Notes: generated from the letters alone by a model not told the origin. DNA of 64,000 nt from Nonomuraea turcica (GCF_030718205.1 NZ_JAUZQF010000014.1:62001-126000); one strand, 5' to 3'. Counted from the stretch's first letter, positions 17,055 through 26,012 are shown. Numbers and translations are program-made.

Positions 17055-18296
17055 TCAGGGGCGTGGTGGCGGGGACGGCATGGCCTTGGCGTCTTCCAGG
17101 AGGTCGGTGACGGTGGCGGCGCGCAGCATGTGCGGGTGCAGGTCGCGGGCCCGCTGCTCCGGGACCCCGCCGGCCAGTGCCGCGTCGGCGAGCGCGCCCC
17201 TGAGCCAGTCGAGGTCCACAGGGCGGCCATCCGATCGCCTGATCAGCGGCTCGCCGGCGGGGCGGCTGGCGCACAACACACGCAGCAGCGGGCGGGCCAG
17301 CGGCGAGACGGGGAAGGCGACGACGTCGTCCCGGCCATGATGCACGGTGATGACGGCGGGCCGGCTGCCGCCGGCCACGCTGTGAACGTCCTGCCGGGTC
17401 AGGCCGGCCAGCGCGTCCACGGCGGCGCCGGTGAGCTCCAGCAGCGCGACCGCGGCGGCCTCGGCCGTGCGGCCGTCGGCGGCCAGGCGCGCGATGCCCT
17501 GGCGCAGCTGCCGGCGCTCATCCCTGGTGAGCGTACGCGTGCCGGCGCCGCGGCGGTTCCTGGCCACCTGCTGGCCGGGGACCTGGTTGTGCCGTACCAC
17601 GCCGCACTGCCAGGCGAAGGTGTAGAAGGACAGCAGGACGGAACGTTTCCTGGCCACCGTCCTGCTCGCCAACGGCCTGCGAGTGAGCGCGCCGGTGCGG
17701 GCCACCTCGCAGTAGGCGTCCAGCTGGGCTCCGGTGACGGCGAGGAGTTCGAGCGCCGGCTCCGTGTCGCGCAGCCAGCTCAGGAACGACGCCAGCACCT
17801 GCAAACCGACCTGCCGCGTGGCCGCGGAGGGTTTGCCGTGCAGCCAGGCGGCCACCGTGCGCCAGGCCAGCGGGTCCAGCGCGTCGACCAGGTCGACGTC
17901 GCCACCGGCCGCCTCGCCCCCGTCCCGCGGCCGCCGGCGAGGTCGCAGACCGGGCAGCTGCCCGACGCTGGTCACACCGGACGGAGGCGGCGGAACCCGC
18001 CCCGCCCCAGTCATATCGGACGTGGGCGGTGGGATCTGTCCCGCACCCGTCCCGTCGGACGCGGGCGGGGGGATCCGCCCCGCCTCCGTCACGTCGGATA
18101 CGGGCGGCACCTGCCCCGCCACCGGCACATCGGGAACAGAGGGCTGACCAAGAGGCGGTGGGAGCTGACCGGCGCTCGTCACGCCGGGAGGAAGCGCCGT
18201 GGTGGGGGTCGGTTCCGTGCGGTCTCCTCGACGCATGGTCAGCATGCGACCGGGCCGGCGCCCGCGCGCGTGAACCCGGCCATGGCGCGCGAACAT
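17055..18296 (-). CDS. Degenerate tyrosine-recombinase-like protein with proline-rich repeat N-terminus
   Basis: Up to 413 residues; the start is uncertain (ATGs at 18296, 18245 and 18236 all lack a clear ribosome site). Residues 39-116 are six copies of a 9-15-residue Pro/Gly repeat. Residues about 130-230 look like the SAM-like N-terminal core-binding domain of integrases (KPSAATRQVGLQVLASFLSW). The C-terminal part follows the catalytic fold but has lost key residues: the first Arg position reads TGAAVDALAGL, box II reads PHMLRAATVTDLL, and the protein stops before the His/Trp and Tyr nucleophile positions. It should not be an active recombinase. It may be a pseudogene or a co-opted DNA-binding protein. 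Confidence 0.7.
   Translation of the reverse strand: MFARHGRVHARGRRPGRMLTMRRGDRTEPTPTTALPPGVTSAGQLPPPLGQPSVPDVPVAGQVPPVSDVTEAGRIPPPASDGTGAGQIPPPTSDMTGAGRVPPPPSGVTSVGQLPGLRPRRRPRDGGEAAGGDVDLVDALDPLAWRTVAAWLHGKPSAATRQVGLQVLASFLSWLRDTEPALELLAVTGAQLDAYCEVARTGALTRRPLASRTVARKRSVLLSFYTFAWQCGVVRHNQVPGQQVARNRRGAGTRTLTRDERRQLRQGIARLAADGRTAEAAAVALLELTGAAVDALAGLTRQDVHSVAGGSRPAVITVHHGRDDVVAFPVSPLARPLLRVLCASRPAGEPLIRRSDGRPVDLDWLRGALADAALAGGVPEQRARDLHPHMLRAATVTDLLEDAKAMPSPPPRP
17949..18182 (-). repeat. 39-bp-type tandem repeat encoding a proline-rich linker
   Basis: Six degenerate units encode the theme VTxAGQxPPPxSD (residues 39-116 of the recombinase-like protein). Three central units are exactly 13 residues (39 bp): VTEAGRIPPPASD, GTGAGQIPPPTSD and MTGAGRVPPPPSG. 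The frame is kept throughout, indicating expansion under coding constraint. Confidence 0.85.
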
Positions 18297-18494
18297 GCCG
18301 CACGATCTGGCGTGGTGTTGAAGGGCGGGACGCCGGTACGGATGGGCATCCGCGAACGCGGCACGAGGATCAGGGGGGCGGCCGTCGCGAGAGCATGGCG
18401 ATCACGACGGCCTGAGCCTGGCAGCAGACCGATCATGATCTCGATCTTCTCACGGAACGCGACGTGCCACATGCGCCCCGGCGACATCCGCGCC

Positions 18495-19886
18495 TCAGGC
18501 GGCACACACAAGCTCCCCGGCGCGCAGCCGGGCGGCCGCCGCGGCGGCCCGGTCGCCCAGGACATCGGCGAGCGCCGCCTGCTTGAGCCAGTTGTACGGA
18601 CTGCACGGCCGCACGTTGATCCGCTCGCTCACCAGCACCCGCGCCACCTCCCGCGCCCCGGCCCGCAGTGCCGCCTCCAGCAACGTCTTCTGCACGGCGT
18701 CGCGCTGCGCGTGGCTGCCGCCGAACTCGTTGATCCGATGCCGGATCGGATACAGCAGATCCACCACCGACGCGTAATCGCCCCGCCCGAACGCCACGAT
18801 CGCCCGGCACACCGGCAGCCCCACCCGCAGTGTCATGTCCTGGTTGGTCACCCCGGGCTGCGGCGCCAGCACGTACGCCTCCCGCGAGGCGATCAGCTTC
18901 TCCGCGTCTCCCACCCGGCCGGCGCCTACGTACGACATGACCGCGTGCATGTCGTTGAAGGCGTAGAACGGCTCGGCCACCCGCACCGGCCATGCCTCGG
19001 CCAGCGCCCGCCAGCGCTCGTGCTGCTCCCATCCCTCCAGATGGAGCCGCCACAGCAGCGCGGCCGCGTCGAGCAGCTCCATGCACGACTGCCCGTCGGC
19101 CAGCACCGAGTCGTAGATCGCCAGCGCCCGCGGCACGTCGCCGGCCTCCAGCGCGTACAGACAGTAGTGCCACCACGTGTGGATGTTGAAGAACGTCCCG
19201 CTCGACCAGTCCGGCAGCCGCGCGTCCAGGTAGCGCAGACCGTCGCCGAACCTGCCCTGCATCTCGTAGGTGTGCACGACCGCGTGGATGCCCCACACGT
19301 CGCGCGCGTTGAGCTCGACCGCCCGCAGCCCGACTTCCTCGGAGCGGTCGTAGTGCCCGGCCTCCTCGAGGCCGAAGGCGTACATGCCCAGCAGATGCCC
19401 GAAATGCGGGTCATCCTCGCACCAGGCACTGAGTGCTCCGCCGATCCGGTCGCGGAGCGAGCGGGCGTCACCGGTGAAGAAGTCGATCTGGTGCCCGGCG
19501 GCCAGGGCCAGCGCGTCGCGCGGATGCGCCAGCGCGATCTCGCCCAGCAGCCTCCCGCAGGTCAGGAAGTCGCCGTCGAGCAGCGCCCGCACGGCCGTCA
19601 GGTGCGCGCGCTCGCGCGGCAGCAGCGACGACTCCTCGATCCTGCGGCGGAACGCCCCGAACCGCGCCCGCGCCGTGCGCGCGTCCTCCACCTCGGTGGT
19701 CAGCAGCCCGAGGTACGCCGCCAGGACGTTGCCCATCGGGAAGTCCGGCGACTCGGCCAGCGCCGCGTTGGCCTCGGCGTCGACCTCCACCCGGAAGTGC
19801 AGCAACTCGTCGATCGCCCGATCGTAGTGCCGGATCGCGGCGGCGCTCGCCCCGGTCATCGCCAGGCCGTGCTGATCGTTGGTCAC
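18495..19886 (-). CDS. Tetratricopeptide-repeat protein of the TTC38 type
   Basis: A 463-residue soluble helical protein. TPR-like helix pairs run through the whole length; the stretch ARDVWGIHAVVHTYEMQGRF followed by FNIHTWWHYCLYALEAGD is characteristic of the TTC38-like family, found in bacteria and animals with unknown function. It starts at ATG 19886 and lies in the same direction as, and 9 bp downstream of, the TetR gene at 19896-20552, so they may share a transcript. No catalytic motif is seen. Confidence 0.8.
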   Translation of the reverse strand: MTNDQHGLAMTGASAAAIRHYDRAIDELLHFRVEVDAEANAALAESPDFPMGNVLAAYLGLLTTEVEDARTARARFGAFRRRIEESSLLPRERAHLTAVRALLDGDFLTCGRLLGEIALAHPRDALALAAGHQIDFFTGDARSLRDRIGGALSAWCEDDPHFGHLLGMYAFGLEEAGHYDRSEEVGLRAVELNARDVWGIHAVVHTYEMQGRFGDGLRYLDARLPDWSSGTFFNIHTWWHYCLYALEAGDVPRALAIYDSVLADGQSCMELLDAAALLWRLHLEGWEQHERWRALAEAWPVRVAEPFYAFNDMHAVMSYVGAGRVGDAEKLIASREAYVLAPQPGVTNQDMTLRVGLPVCRAIVAFGRGDYASVVDLLYPIRHRINEFGGSHAQRDAVQKTLLEAALRAGAREVARVLVSERINVRPCSPYNWLKQAALADVLGDRAAAAAARLRAGELVCAA

Positions 19887-19895
19887 CGATCCACT

Positions 19896-20552
19896 CTAAG
19901 GTCCTGGCCCCTCGGGGAGCCAAGCACCTTGGAGCAGTCCGTTCGCCAGCAGCGCGAACGCGTGTTCCGCGTCGGCCACCGCACCCGCGTAGCGCTCGTC
20001 GGCCGGCTCCCCGTAGGCCAGGCGTCCGGCGTTGTCCTGCGCCAGCGCCCACTGGACGGCGACGATTTGGACGGCGGCCAACCGCGCCGTGAGTTCCGGA
20101 GTATCCGCCGTTTCCTGCAAGGCCTGGGCAAGTGCGCGCTCGGCGCCGGTCTTGAACCGTTCCATCCGGGCCACCAGTGAGGGCGCGTCGAGGATCATCC
20201 GGTGGAGCCTCCGCACCTGGGGCGCGTCGTTGAGCCCGGTGATCGGGTCCCGCTCGCGCAGCCCCTTGAGGAAGTGCTCGCGCAGCGCCGTCAGGGGGTC
20301 GGTGCGGGGCGGGCGGGCCCGCACGACGCGTGCGGATTCGGTCTCGTGGTCGGCGAGGCGATGCACCACGAGGTCTTCCTTCGTCGGGAAGTAGGCGAAG
20401 AGCGTGCGTTTGGACACCTCGGCCGCCTCGGCCACCTGAGCCACCGAGACCTGGTTGAAGCCGTGCTCGAGGAACAGCGTGATCGCCGCATCGGAGATCG
20501 CTGCGTGGGTCCGCTGCTTCTTGCGTTCCCGCAGTCCTGGCTTGCCGTCCAC
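19896..20552 (-). CDS. TetR-family transcriptional regulator
   Basis: A 218-residue regulator with the TetR helix-turn-helix at residues about 15-62 (ISDAAITLFLEHGFNQVSVA, then EVSKRTLFAYFPTKEDLVVH) and a helical ligand domain. The GTG at 20552 opens VDGKPGLRERKKQRT, normal for the family; no upstream in-frame start fits. It is divergent from a flavin monooxygenase gene (20640), 87 bp away, with a 10-bp palindrome overlapping the monooxygenase promoter. This is the usual layout in which a TetR protein represses a neighbouring oxidoreductase until a substrate-like molecule binds. Confidence 0.9.
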   Translation of the reverse strand: MDGKPGLRERKKQRTHAAISDAAITLFLEHGFNQVSVAQVAEAAEVSKRTLFAYFPTKEDLVVHRLADHETESARVVRARPPRTDPLTALREHFLKGLRERDPITGLNDAPQVRRLHRMILDAPSLVARMERFKTGAERALAQALQETADTPELTARLAAVQIVAVQWALAQDNAGRLAYGEPADERYAGAVADAEHAFALLANGLLQGAWLPEGPGP

Positions 20553-20599
20553 GGCATTACCGTAGCAGAACGCTGCCCTGAGAGGATTTCTGCACCTGG

Positions 20600-20618
20600 T
20601 ATATTTTTGCCTCGAGGC
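20600..20618 (+). promoter_or_regulatory. Promoter -10 and candidate TetR operator of the monooxygenase
   Basis: TATATT at 20600-20605 is a good -10 element in otherwise GC-rich DNA. The perfect palindrome GCCTCGAGGC (20609-20618) covers the expected transcription start. It lies between the divergent TetR and monooxygenase genes. Short palindromes occur by chance in GC-rich DNA, so this is moderate evidence. Confidence 0.5.
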
Positions 20619-20639
20619 GAGGGATGAGAGGGAGTGACG

Positions 20640-22136
20640 ATGGTGACGGAGAGCACGACTGAGGTGGTCGTCGCGGGGGCCGGCCCGACCGGGCTGATGC
20701 TGGCGTACGAACTGGCTCTGGCCGGGGTCGAGACCCTGGTGCTGGAGAAGCTGCCCCAGCGCATCGAGCAAGTGAAGGGCGGCGGGATTCAGCCCCGTAC
20801 CGCTGAGCTGCTGGAATCGCGCGGGCTGCTGGAACCGCTGCTGCACCGGGCCATGCCGCATGATCCGGTCGGCGGGCACTTCGCGGCCCTTCCGGTGCCG
20901 TTGGACTGCACACCCTGGCAGACCAGGCACCCTTACCCGATCGCGATTCCTCAGTGGGGGATCGAGGAAGTGCTCGAAGAGCGGGCGATCGCCGCCGGCG
21001 CGCGGATCCTGCGCGGCACCGCCGTCTCAGGGGTCGAGCCGGACGACGACGGCGTGATCGTGACGGCGGACGGCCTGCGGGCGCGGGCACGCTACCTCGC
21101 GGCGTGCGACGGCGGCCACAGTACGGTGCGGAAACTGCTCGGGCTGCCGTTTCCCGGCAGGCCCGGGACCCATCAGGCGGTGCTGGCCGACATCCGCCTG
21201 TCCACCGTGTCGTCGCTGGTGCCGCAGCAGGTTGGACACCTGAGCACCCTGACCCGTCAAGCGGGCGGCTACTGGGCCATGCTGGTCCCCCTCGGCGGCG
21301 ACCGATACCGGTTCACCTTCGGGCGCGCGGACCGGACGGACACTGCCACCGACATCCCCATCACCCCCGAGGAGATCACTGCCGCGCTCCAGGCCCTGTA
21401 CGGCCACGAGACCACCCTCGGCGCCGTGGACAACTCCTCGCGGTTCAGCGACGCCACTCGGCAACTGGAGCACTATCGCGTGGGCCGCGTCCTGTTCGCG
21501 GGCGACGCCGCACACATCCACCCGCCGCTGGGCGGCCAGGGCCTCAACCTCGGCATCCAGGACGCGTTCAACGTCGGGTGGAAACTGGCCGCAGCCGTCC
21601 AGGACCGGGCGCCGAGCGGCCTCCTCGACAGTTACCACGCCGAACGGCATCCGGTCGGAGCCCAGGTCCTGCATCACACGTCGGCGCAGCGCGTCCTGGC
21701 GGCTCCGAATCCGAGCGAGGACCTGGCCGCCCTGCGTGACATCTTCATCGACCTGCTGCGGCTGCCCGACACCAACCGCCTTCTCGCAGGACTGATGTCC
21801 GGCCTCTCGCTGCGCTACGAGCTGTCCGGGGACCATCCGCTCACCGGACAGCGCCTGCCGGACGCCGACCTGGTCACCGAAGCCGGCCCCACCCGGCTGT
21901 CGGCGCTGTTCGGCTCGGGGCACGCCGTCCTGCTGGATCTGGCCGGAACCGTCCCGGCCGGCCTCCGGCTCCCGCCACGCGTCGACCTCGTCCGTGCCAC
22001 CTGCGCCGACGATCTGGGCGCCGCGGTCCTGCTCATCCGTCCCGACGGTTACGTCTGCTGGGCGGCGGACGACTCCGCCGCCTGCGGCGATGCCCTGCTC
22101 GCCGCAATCGCCGGCAACCTTGCCAGGGTGCACTGA
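20640..22136 (+). CDS. FAD-dependent aromatic monooxygenase (PheA/TfdB family)
   Basis: A 498-residue class A flavoprotein hydroxylase. FAD motifs: GAGPTGLMLAYELALAG near residue 12, the DG motif in CDGGHSTVRKLLGLPFPGRP, and GDAAHIHPPLGGQGLNLGIQ around residue 285; the C-terminal thioredoxin-like domain is present (LLIRPDGYVCWAAD). Such enzymes hydroxylate phenols or polyketide aromatics with NAD(P)H and oxygen. ATG 20640 follows GAGAGGGAG. It is divergent from its likely TetR repressor. A broken paralogue lies at 23062-23858. Confidence 0.93.
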   Translation: MVTESTTEVVVAGAGPTGLMLAYELALAGVETLVLEKLPQRIEQVKGGGIQPRTAELLESRGLLEPLLHRAMPHDPVGGHFAALPVPLDCTPWQTRHPYPIAIPQWGIEEVLEERAIAAGARILRGTAVSGVEPDDDGVIVTADGLRARARYLAACDGGHSTVRKLLGLPFPGRPGTHQAVLADIRLSTVSSLVPQQVGHLSTLTRQAGGYWAMLVPLGGDRYRFTFGRADRTDTATDIPITPEEITAALQALYGHETTLGAVDNSSRFSDATRQLEHYRVGRVLFAGDAAHIHPPLGGQGLNLGIQDAFNVGWKLAAAVQDRAPSGLLDSYHAERHPVGAQVLHHTSAQRVLAAPNPSEDLAALRDIFIDLLRLPDTNRLLAGLMSGLSLRYELSGDHPLTGQRLPDADLVTEAGPTRLSALFGSGHAVLLDLAGTVPAGLRLPPRVDLVRATCADDLGAAVLLIRPDGYVCWAADDSAACGDALLAAIAGNLARVH

Positions 22137-22152
22137 GCCCGGAGGTCGATCG

Positions 22153-22434
22153 TCAGCCTGCGACCAGGTCCATACGGAGGAACTCGGTGATGCGGAGGAT
22201 CCTCGGTGGACGTGCAATCTCATCGGGGAGGGCCTGCAACGCCTCGCCGGCCGCCAGGATGTTCTGCACCCAGTCGGACCGCGATCCATACACCAGAACG
22301 AAGAGGTAGCCGCCGTCGACAGGATGCGCATCGAGCGGCGTGCGGTACGTCGCGCCAGAGACGCGACCGACGTGAGTCAGCACCGGCCACATCCCGCCCG
22401 CGACAGCGGGAGGATGGAACACCCGCTTGTTCAC
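22153..22434 (-). CDS. Deazaflavin (F420)-dependent oxidoreductase-like protein, short
   Basis: About 93 residues with the pattern of Ddn-like nitroreductases: WPVLTHVGRVSGATYRTPL, then GGYLFVLVYGSRSDWVQNIL and a basic C-terminus. In this family the split-barrel binds F420H2. The family is usually 130-150 residues and the N-terminal part is missing or degenerate here; in-frame sequence upstream (ERWWGHVNK) hints at a longer ancestor that would overlap the opposite-strand TetR-like gene. GTG 22434 follows a G-rich stretch and directly abuts the GTG of that gene. It may be functional or truncated. Confidence 0.55.
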   Translation of the reverse strand: MNKRVFHPPAVAGGMWPVLTHVGRVSGATYRTPLDAHPVDGGYLFVLVYGSRSDWVQNILAAGEALQALPDEIARPPRILRITEFLRMDLVAG

Positions 22435-22965
22435 GTGCCCCCACCACCGCTCAGCAGAGGTCGCGTGCTGGAAGCCGCGATCCGGGTCGCGGATCGCGGC
22501 GGCGTGGAAGCGATCACGATGCGACGGGTGGCGCAGGAACTGGGCGTGGAGGCGATCCGTGCGCGCGCTTTCTCCGCGCGTGCGGTCCTGTCGCAGCACA
22601 GCTGGGCTCTCGGGCTCATGGACTCCCGTCGCAACCCGGGGCCGGCGACGCTACGCCACCACGACGCGGTCCTCGGTGTCCTCCGGAGGGCGGGATTCAC
22701 GCTTGTGATGGCCGCCCACGCTGTCTCCCTCATCGACAGCTACATCAGCGGGTTCGTCCTCCAGGAGCCGAACCTGCCGCTGACCACGCCGGACGAGGTC
22801 GATGAAGTGGCCGGCGGCATCCTCGAGCACCTGCAGGCGGACGAGTTGCCGTACCTCACCGAGATGATCGTCGACCACGCCCTGCAGCCGGGTTATGACG
22901 ACACGAGCGAGTTCGGCTACGGCCCGGACCTGATCCTGGATGCGCTGGAAGCTCGCCGGAGGTAA
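22435..22965 (+). pseudogene. TetR-family regulator with internal deletion
   Basis: The frame opens with a TetR N-terminal helix (RVLEAAIRVADRGGVEAITM, then RRVAQELGVEA) but the recognition helix and the first ligand-domain helices (normally SLYxHVxxKxxLLDxM and about 45 residues) are absent. It runs straight into a C-terminal domain typical of TetR_C_1 proteins (TLRHHDAVLGVLRRAGFTLV, then AHAVSLIDSYISGFVLQE) that is intact to the end. The deletion kept the frame. Without the recognition helix DNA binding should be lost, hence the pseudogene call. GTG 22435 is the only plausible start. Confidence 0.7.
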
Positions 22966-23061
22966 CCCACTCCGGCGACCGAGGCCAGAACCTGCAGGTG
23001 TGCGTGCCGCCGGACTACGCGGAGCAGCCTGCCGAAAGTCACCGTGCTGAATGGGGGTTTC

Positions 23062-23858
23062 ATGATTGATGTGATCATTGCCGGTGGCGGACCGACCGGC
23101 TTGATGCTGGCCGACGGCACGCGGCTGCGCTCGCGCTACCTCGTCGGGTGCGACGGCGGCCGCAGCACGGTGCGCAAAGTGCTCGGCGTCGGCTTCCCCG
23201 GCGGGCCCTCCAAAGTCGAGACGCTGCTGGGCGAGATGGAGCTGACCGAGGATCCGGCGACGCGGCGCACATCCACCCGCCGACCGGCGGGCAGGGGCTC
23301 AACCTCGGTGTCCAGGACGCGTTCAACCTCGGCTGGAAACTGGCCGCCGAGGTCAACGGCTGGGCGCCGGAGGGGCTGCTGGACAGCTATCACACCGAAC
23401 GGCACCCGGTGGCCGCCGCCGTGCTGGACAACACCCGCGCGCAGATGGAGCTGCTGTCCACCGAGCCGGGGCCCCAGTCAGTGCGCCGGCTGGTGGCGGA
23501 ACTGATGGACTTCGAGGAGGTGAACCGGTACCTGATCGAGAAGATCACGGCGATCGGGGTCCGCTACGACTTCGGTGAGGGGCACGAACTGCTCGGCCGG
23601 CGGATGCGGGACGTGAAGCTGAAGCAGGGGCGCCTCTACGAGCTGACGCACGGGGGCCGCGGGCTGCTGCTCGACCAGACCGGCCGGCTCTCGGTGGCGG
23701 GCTGGGAGGATCGGGTCGACCACATCGTCGACTCCAGCGAGGAACTGGACGTGCCCGCGGCGCTGCTGCGGCCGGACGGCCACGTGGCGTGGATCGGAGA
23801 CGATCAGCAGGATCTGCTCAGCCGGCTGCCCCAGTGGTTCGGCGCCGCCGTCAGCTGA
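23062..23858 (+). pseudogene. FAD-dependent monooxygenase remnant (two deletions and a frameshift)
   Basis: From ATG 23062 the frame gives MIDVIIAGGGPTGLMLA, the FAD-binding start, then jumps directly to DGTRLRSRYLVGCDGGRSTV; about 100 residues between are missing. After GEMELTEDPA a second gap and frameshift (near 23260) follow. The other frame then resumes with AHIHPPTGGQGLNLGVQDAF and continues through a thioredoxin-like C-terminus to the TGA at 23858. All pieces match the PheA/TfdB fold of the intact neighbour at 20640. Two deletions plus a frame change leave no doubt that it is not functional. Confidence 0.88.
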
Positions 23859-23997
23859 ACGCGCAGTCGTGGCACTGCAGGCCCGGGCGCCGCGCTGGCC
23901 GGGACCATGGCCGGCCAGGCGGCGATCACATTCGGCCCGGACAGGCGGCGATCAGTTCGGCAGCCCGGACAGGCGGGCGGCGCCGACGCCGCACCGG

Positions 23998-25092
23998 CTA
24001 GAGCGACCGCTTGGTCACGACGGCCCGGCCCATGCCGGGGTCGTCGCAGAACGCGCCGTCGATCCCCAGCTCGAGAAGCCTGGACAGCCAGCCCATCACG
24101 TTGCCGGTCGCCCGCGCGTACACGGGACTGGCCGGGTTCCCCATCCGGTAGTCGGCCGGGAGCTGGGAGTTCTCGTTGCGCACGGTCCAGACGTGCACGT
24201 CGAGCCTCTTGCGGTGGGCGTCGGCCACGATCGTCGTGGGCGGCAGCGTCTTGCCCGTGGCGTCCAGCGGCACCACACGCCGGGTGTCCACGCCGATGCC
24301 GTCGGCGTACTGGGCCACCTCACGCAGCCCTTCCGGCTTGACCATGTCGTCGTAGGTGCGCGGGTCGTTCGCGGCGACCCAGTCGAAGGGCCTGCCGGTG
24401 GCCGAGATGAGCTGGATCAGCGGCAACTTGGTCTTGGAACGCAGGTCGCGCAGGTTCGCCGTCTCGAAGGACTGGATGTAGGCCTTGCGTACGCTGTGGC
24501 GGTTCAGCACCTCCAGCAGCGGCTCCTCCAGCGACAGCCCCTGGGTGTCGAAGTAGGTCGGGTGCTTGGTCTCCGGATAGACGCCGACGCCGTGCTTGAG
24601 CGCGAGCTGCACGACCTCCTCGAACGTCGGGATCTCCGCCAGCCCGTCGAAGGCCGTGTTGTCGGGCCGCAGGTCGGGGATGCGTTCCTTGGCCCGCAGC
24701 GTCTTCAGCTCCGCCAGCGTGAAGTCCTCGGTGAACCAGCCGGTGATCTGCGCGTTGTCGATGGTCTTGGTGGTGCGCCGGCCCGCGAACTCGGGCCGCG
24801 TGGCCACGTCGGTCGTGCCCGAGATCTCGTTCTCGTGCCGGGCCACCAGCACGTGGTCCTTGGTGGAGACGAGGTCGGGCTCGATGTAGTCGGCGCCCAT
24901 GGCGATGGCCGCCTCGTAGGCCAGGAGGGTGTGCTCGGGCCGGTGCGCGCTGGCGCCCCTGTGCCCGATCACGATGGGGGCCTGGCCGCGACGCTCCGCC
25001 GTGGCGGGTGGTGTCTGGATCAGCACAACGGCGACCGTACCGCCGGCCAGGACCCCGGCCAGCATGCTCGCGATTAACCTGCGCATCGTCAT
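23998..25092 (-). CDS. Secreted glycerophosphodiester phosphodiesterase
   Basis: A 364-residue exported enzyme with the GDPD fold. After an N-terminal signal (RLIASMLAGVLAGGTVAVVL) the mature part begins VIGHRGASAHRPEHTLLAY, the catalytic HRG...PEHT motif, then metal ligands in GADYIEPDLVSTKD and HENEISGTTDV. It hydrolyses glycerophosphodiesters to glycerol-3-phosphate and an alcohol, outside the cell. ATG 25092 is chosen over an upstream in-frame codon because it starts a standard signal peptide; ATG 25086 is also possible. It is intact amid damaged neighbours. Confidence 0.92.
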   Translation of the reverse strand: MTMRRLIASMLAGVLAGGTVAVVLIQTPPATAERRGQAPIVIGHRGASAHRPEHTLLAYEAAIAMGADYIEPDLVSTKDHVLVARHENEISGTTDVATRPEFAGRRTTKTIDNAQITGWFTEDFTLAELKTLRAKERIPDLRPDNTAFDGLAEIPTFEEVVQLALKHGVGVYPETKHPTYFDTQGLSLEEPLLEVLNRHSVRKAYIQSFETANLRDLRSKTKLPLIQLISATGRPFDWVAANDPRTYDDMVKPEGLREVAQYADGIGVDTRRVVPLDATGKTLPPTTIVADAHRKRLDVHVWTVRNENSQLPADYRMGNPASPVYARATGNVMGWLSRLLELGIDGAFCDDPGMGRAVVTKRSL

Positions 25093-25161
25093 GGGCGGCA
25101 CCGTAGACGCTCCAGGTGGACCGCGAGTTACACCTGAGCACACAGGGAAAGACTTGACGCT

Positions 25162-25889
25162 GTGATCGAACTCAATGGCCGGGTGGCTGTGTTGACCGGA
25201 GCGTCAGGCGGCATCGGGCAGGCACGGGGCGGCGGCTGGTCGCCGCCGGGGTCAGGACCGCCTTCACGTACGGCACCCGCGCCGCCCCGGCCGAGCTACT
25301 GGTGGCCGAGGCGCGGGACGCGGGAGTGAGAGCGGTGGCGCTGCCAGGGGACCTGGCCGACCCGCGGGCGCCAGCCGCGCTGCTCGCGGCCGCCGCCGAG
25401 GCGCTGGGTCCGGTGGACGTGCTGATCGCCAACGCCGCGTACTCGGTCCAGCAGGAGTACACCGAGGTGGACGCCGAGACGTGGGACCGCACGATGGCGG
25501 TCAACCTGCGGGCGCCGTTCCTGCTCGCGCAGCGGGCGCTGCCGGGGATGACCGAGCGCGGGTTTGGCCGGGTGCTGTTCATGTCGTCGGTGGCGGGCTT
25601 CACCGGCGGCATCGTCGGACCGCAATACGCGGCGTCCAAGGCGGGGCTGCACGGCCTGGTGCACTTCCTGGCCGCGCGGGTGGCCGCCCGCGGGGTGACG
25701 GTGAACGCCCTGGCGCCCGCGCTGATCGAGGACACGGAGATGTTGCCGGCCACGGCCCGCCCGGGGGCTCTGCCGGTGGGGCGGTTCGGGCGGCCGGAGG
25801 AGGTGGCCGACCTGGCCATGGCCGTGCTGCGCAACGGCTACCTCACGAACTAGGTGCTCAGCTTGGACGGCGGCGCCTACCCGCGGTGA
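25162..25889 (+). pseudogene. Short-chain dehydrogenase/reductase with frameshift and premature amber codon
   Basis: GTG 25162 begins a normal SDR: VIELNGRVAVLTGASGGIGQ (NAD-binding TGxxxGIG). At about 25225-25230 the frame breaks; the downstream frame continues with RRLVAAGVRTAFTYGTRAAP, then NAAYSVQQEYTEVD, and the catalytic SSVAG...YAASK pattern (QYAASKAGLHGL). The frame meets TAG at 25851-25853 after NGYLTN, but the next codons read VLSLDGGAYPR then TGA at 25887-25889, which is the standard SDR C-terminus. So a lysine-type codon has become amber. Two independent lesions make this a recent pseudogene. Confidence 0.88.
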
Positions 25890-26012
25890 GCCGGGCGTTC
25901 GCCGGACGAGATCGCCAAGGCTGAAAGGTCGCTTCGGCAGCCGGAAACGGAGGCTGGGCGAGTGAAGGCCCGCACCCGATCGAGTGTGGGCCCGTGTGGC
26001 CGGATGGTCTGG

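Noticed and set aside
17022..20180. A 1052-codon forward frame opposite the recombinase-like and TPR genes
   Set aside because: No family features; the reverse frames have clear domain patterns.
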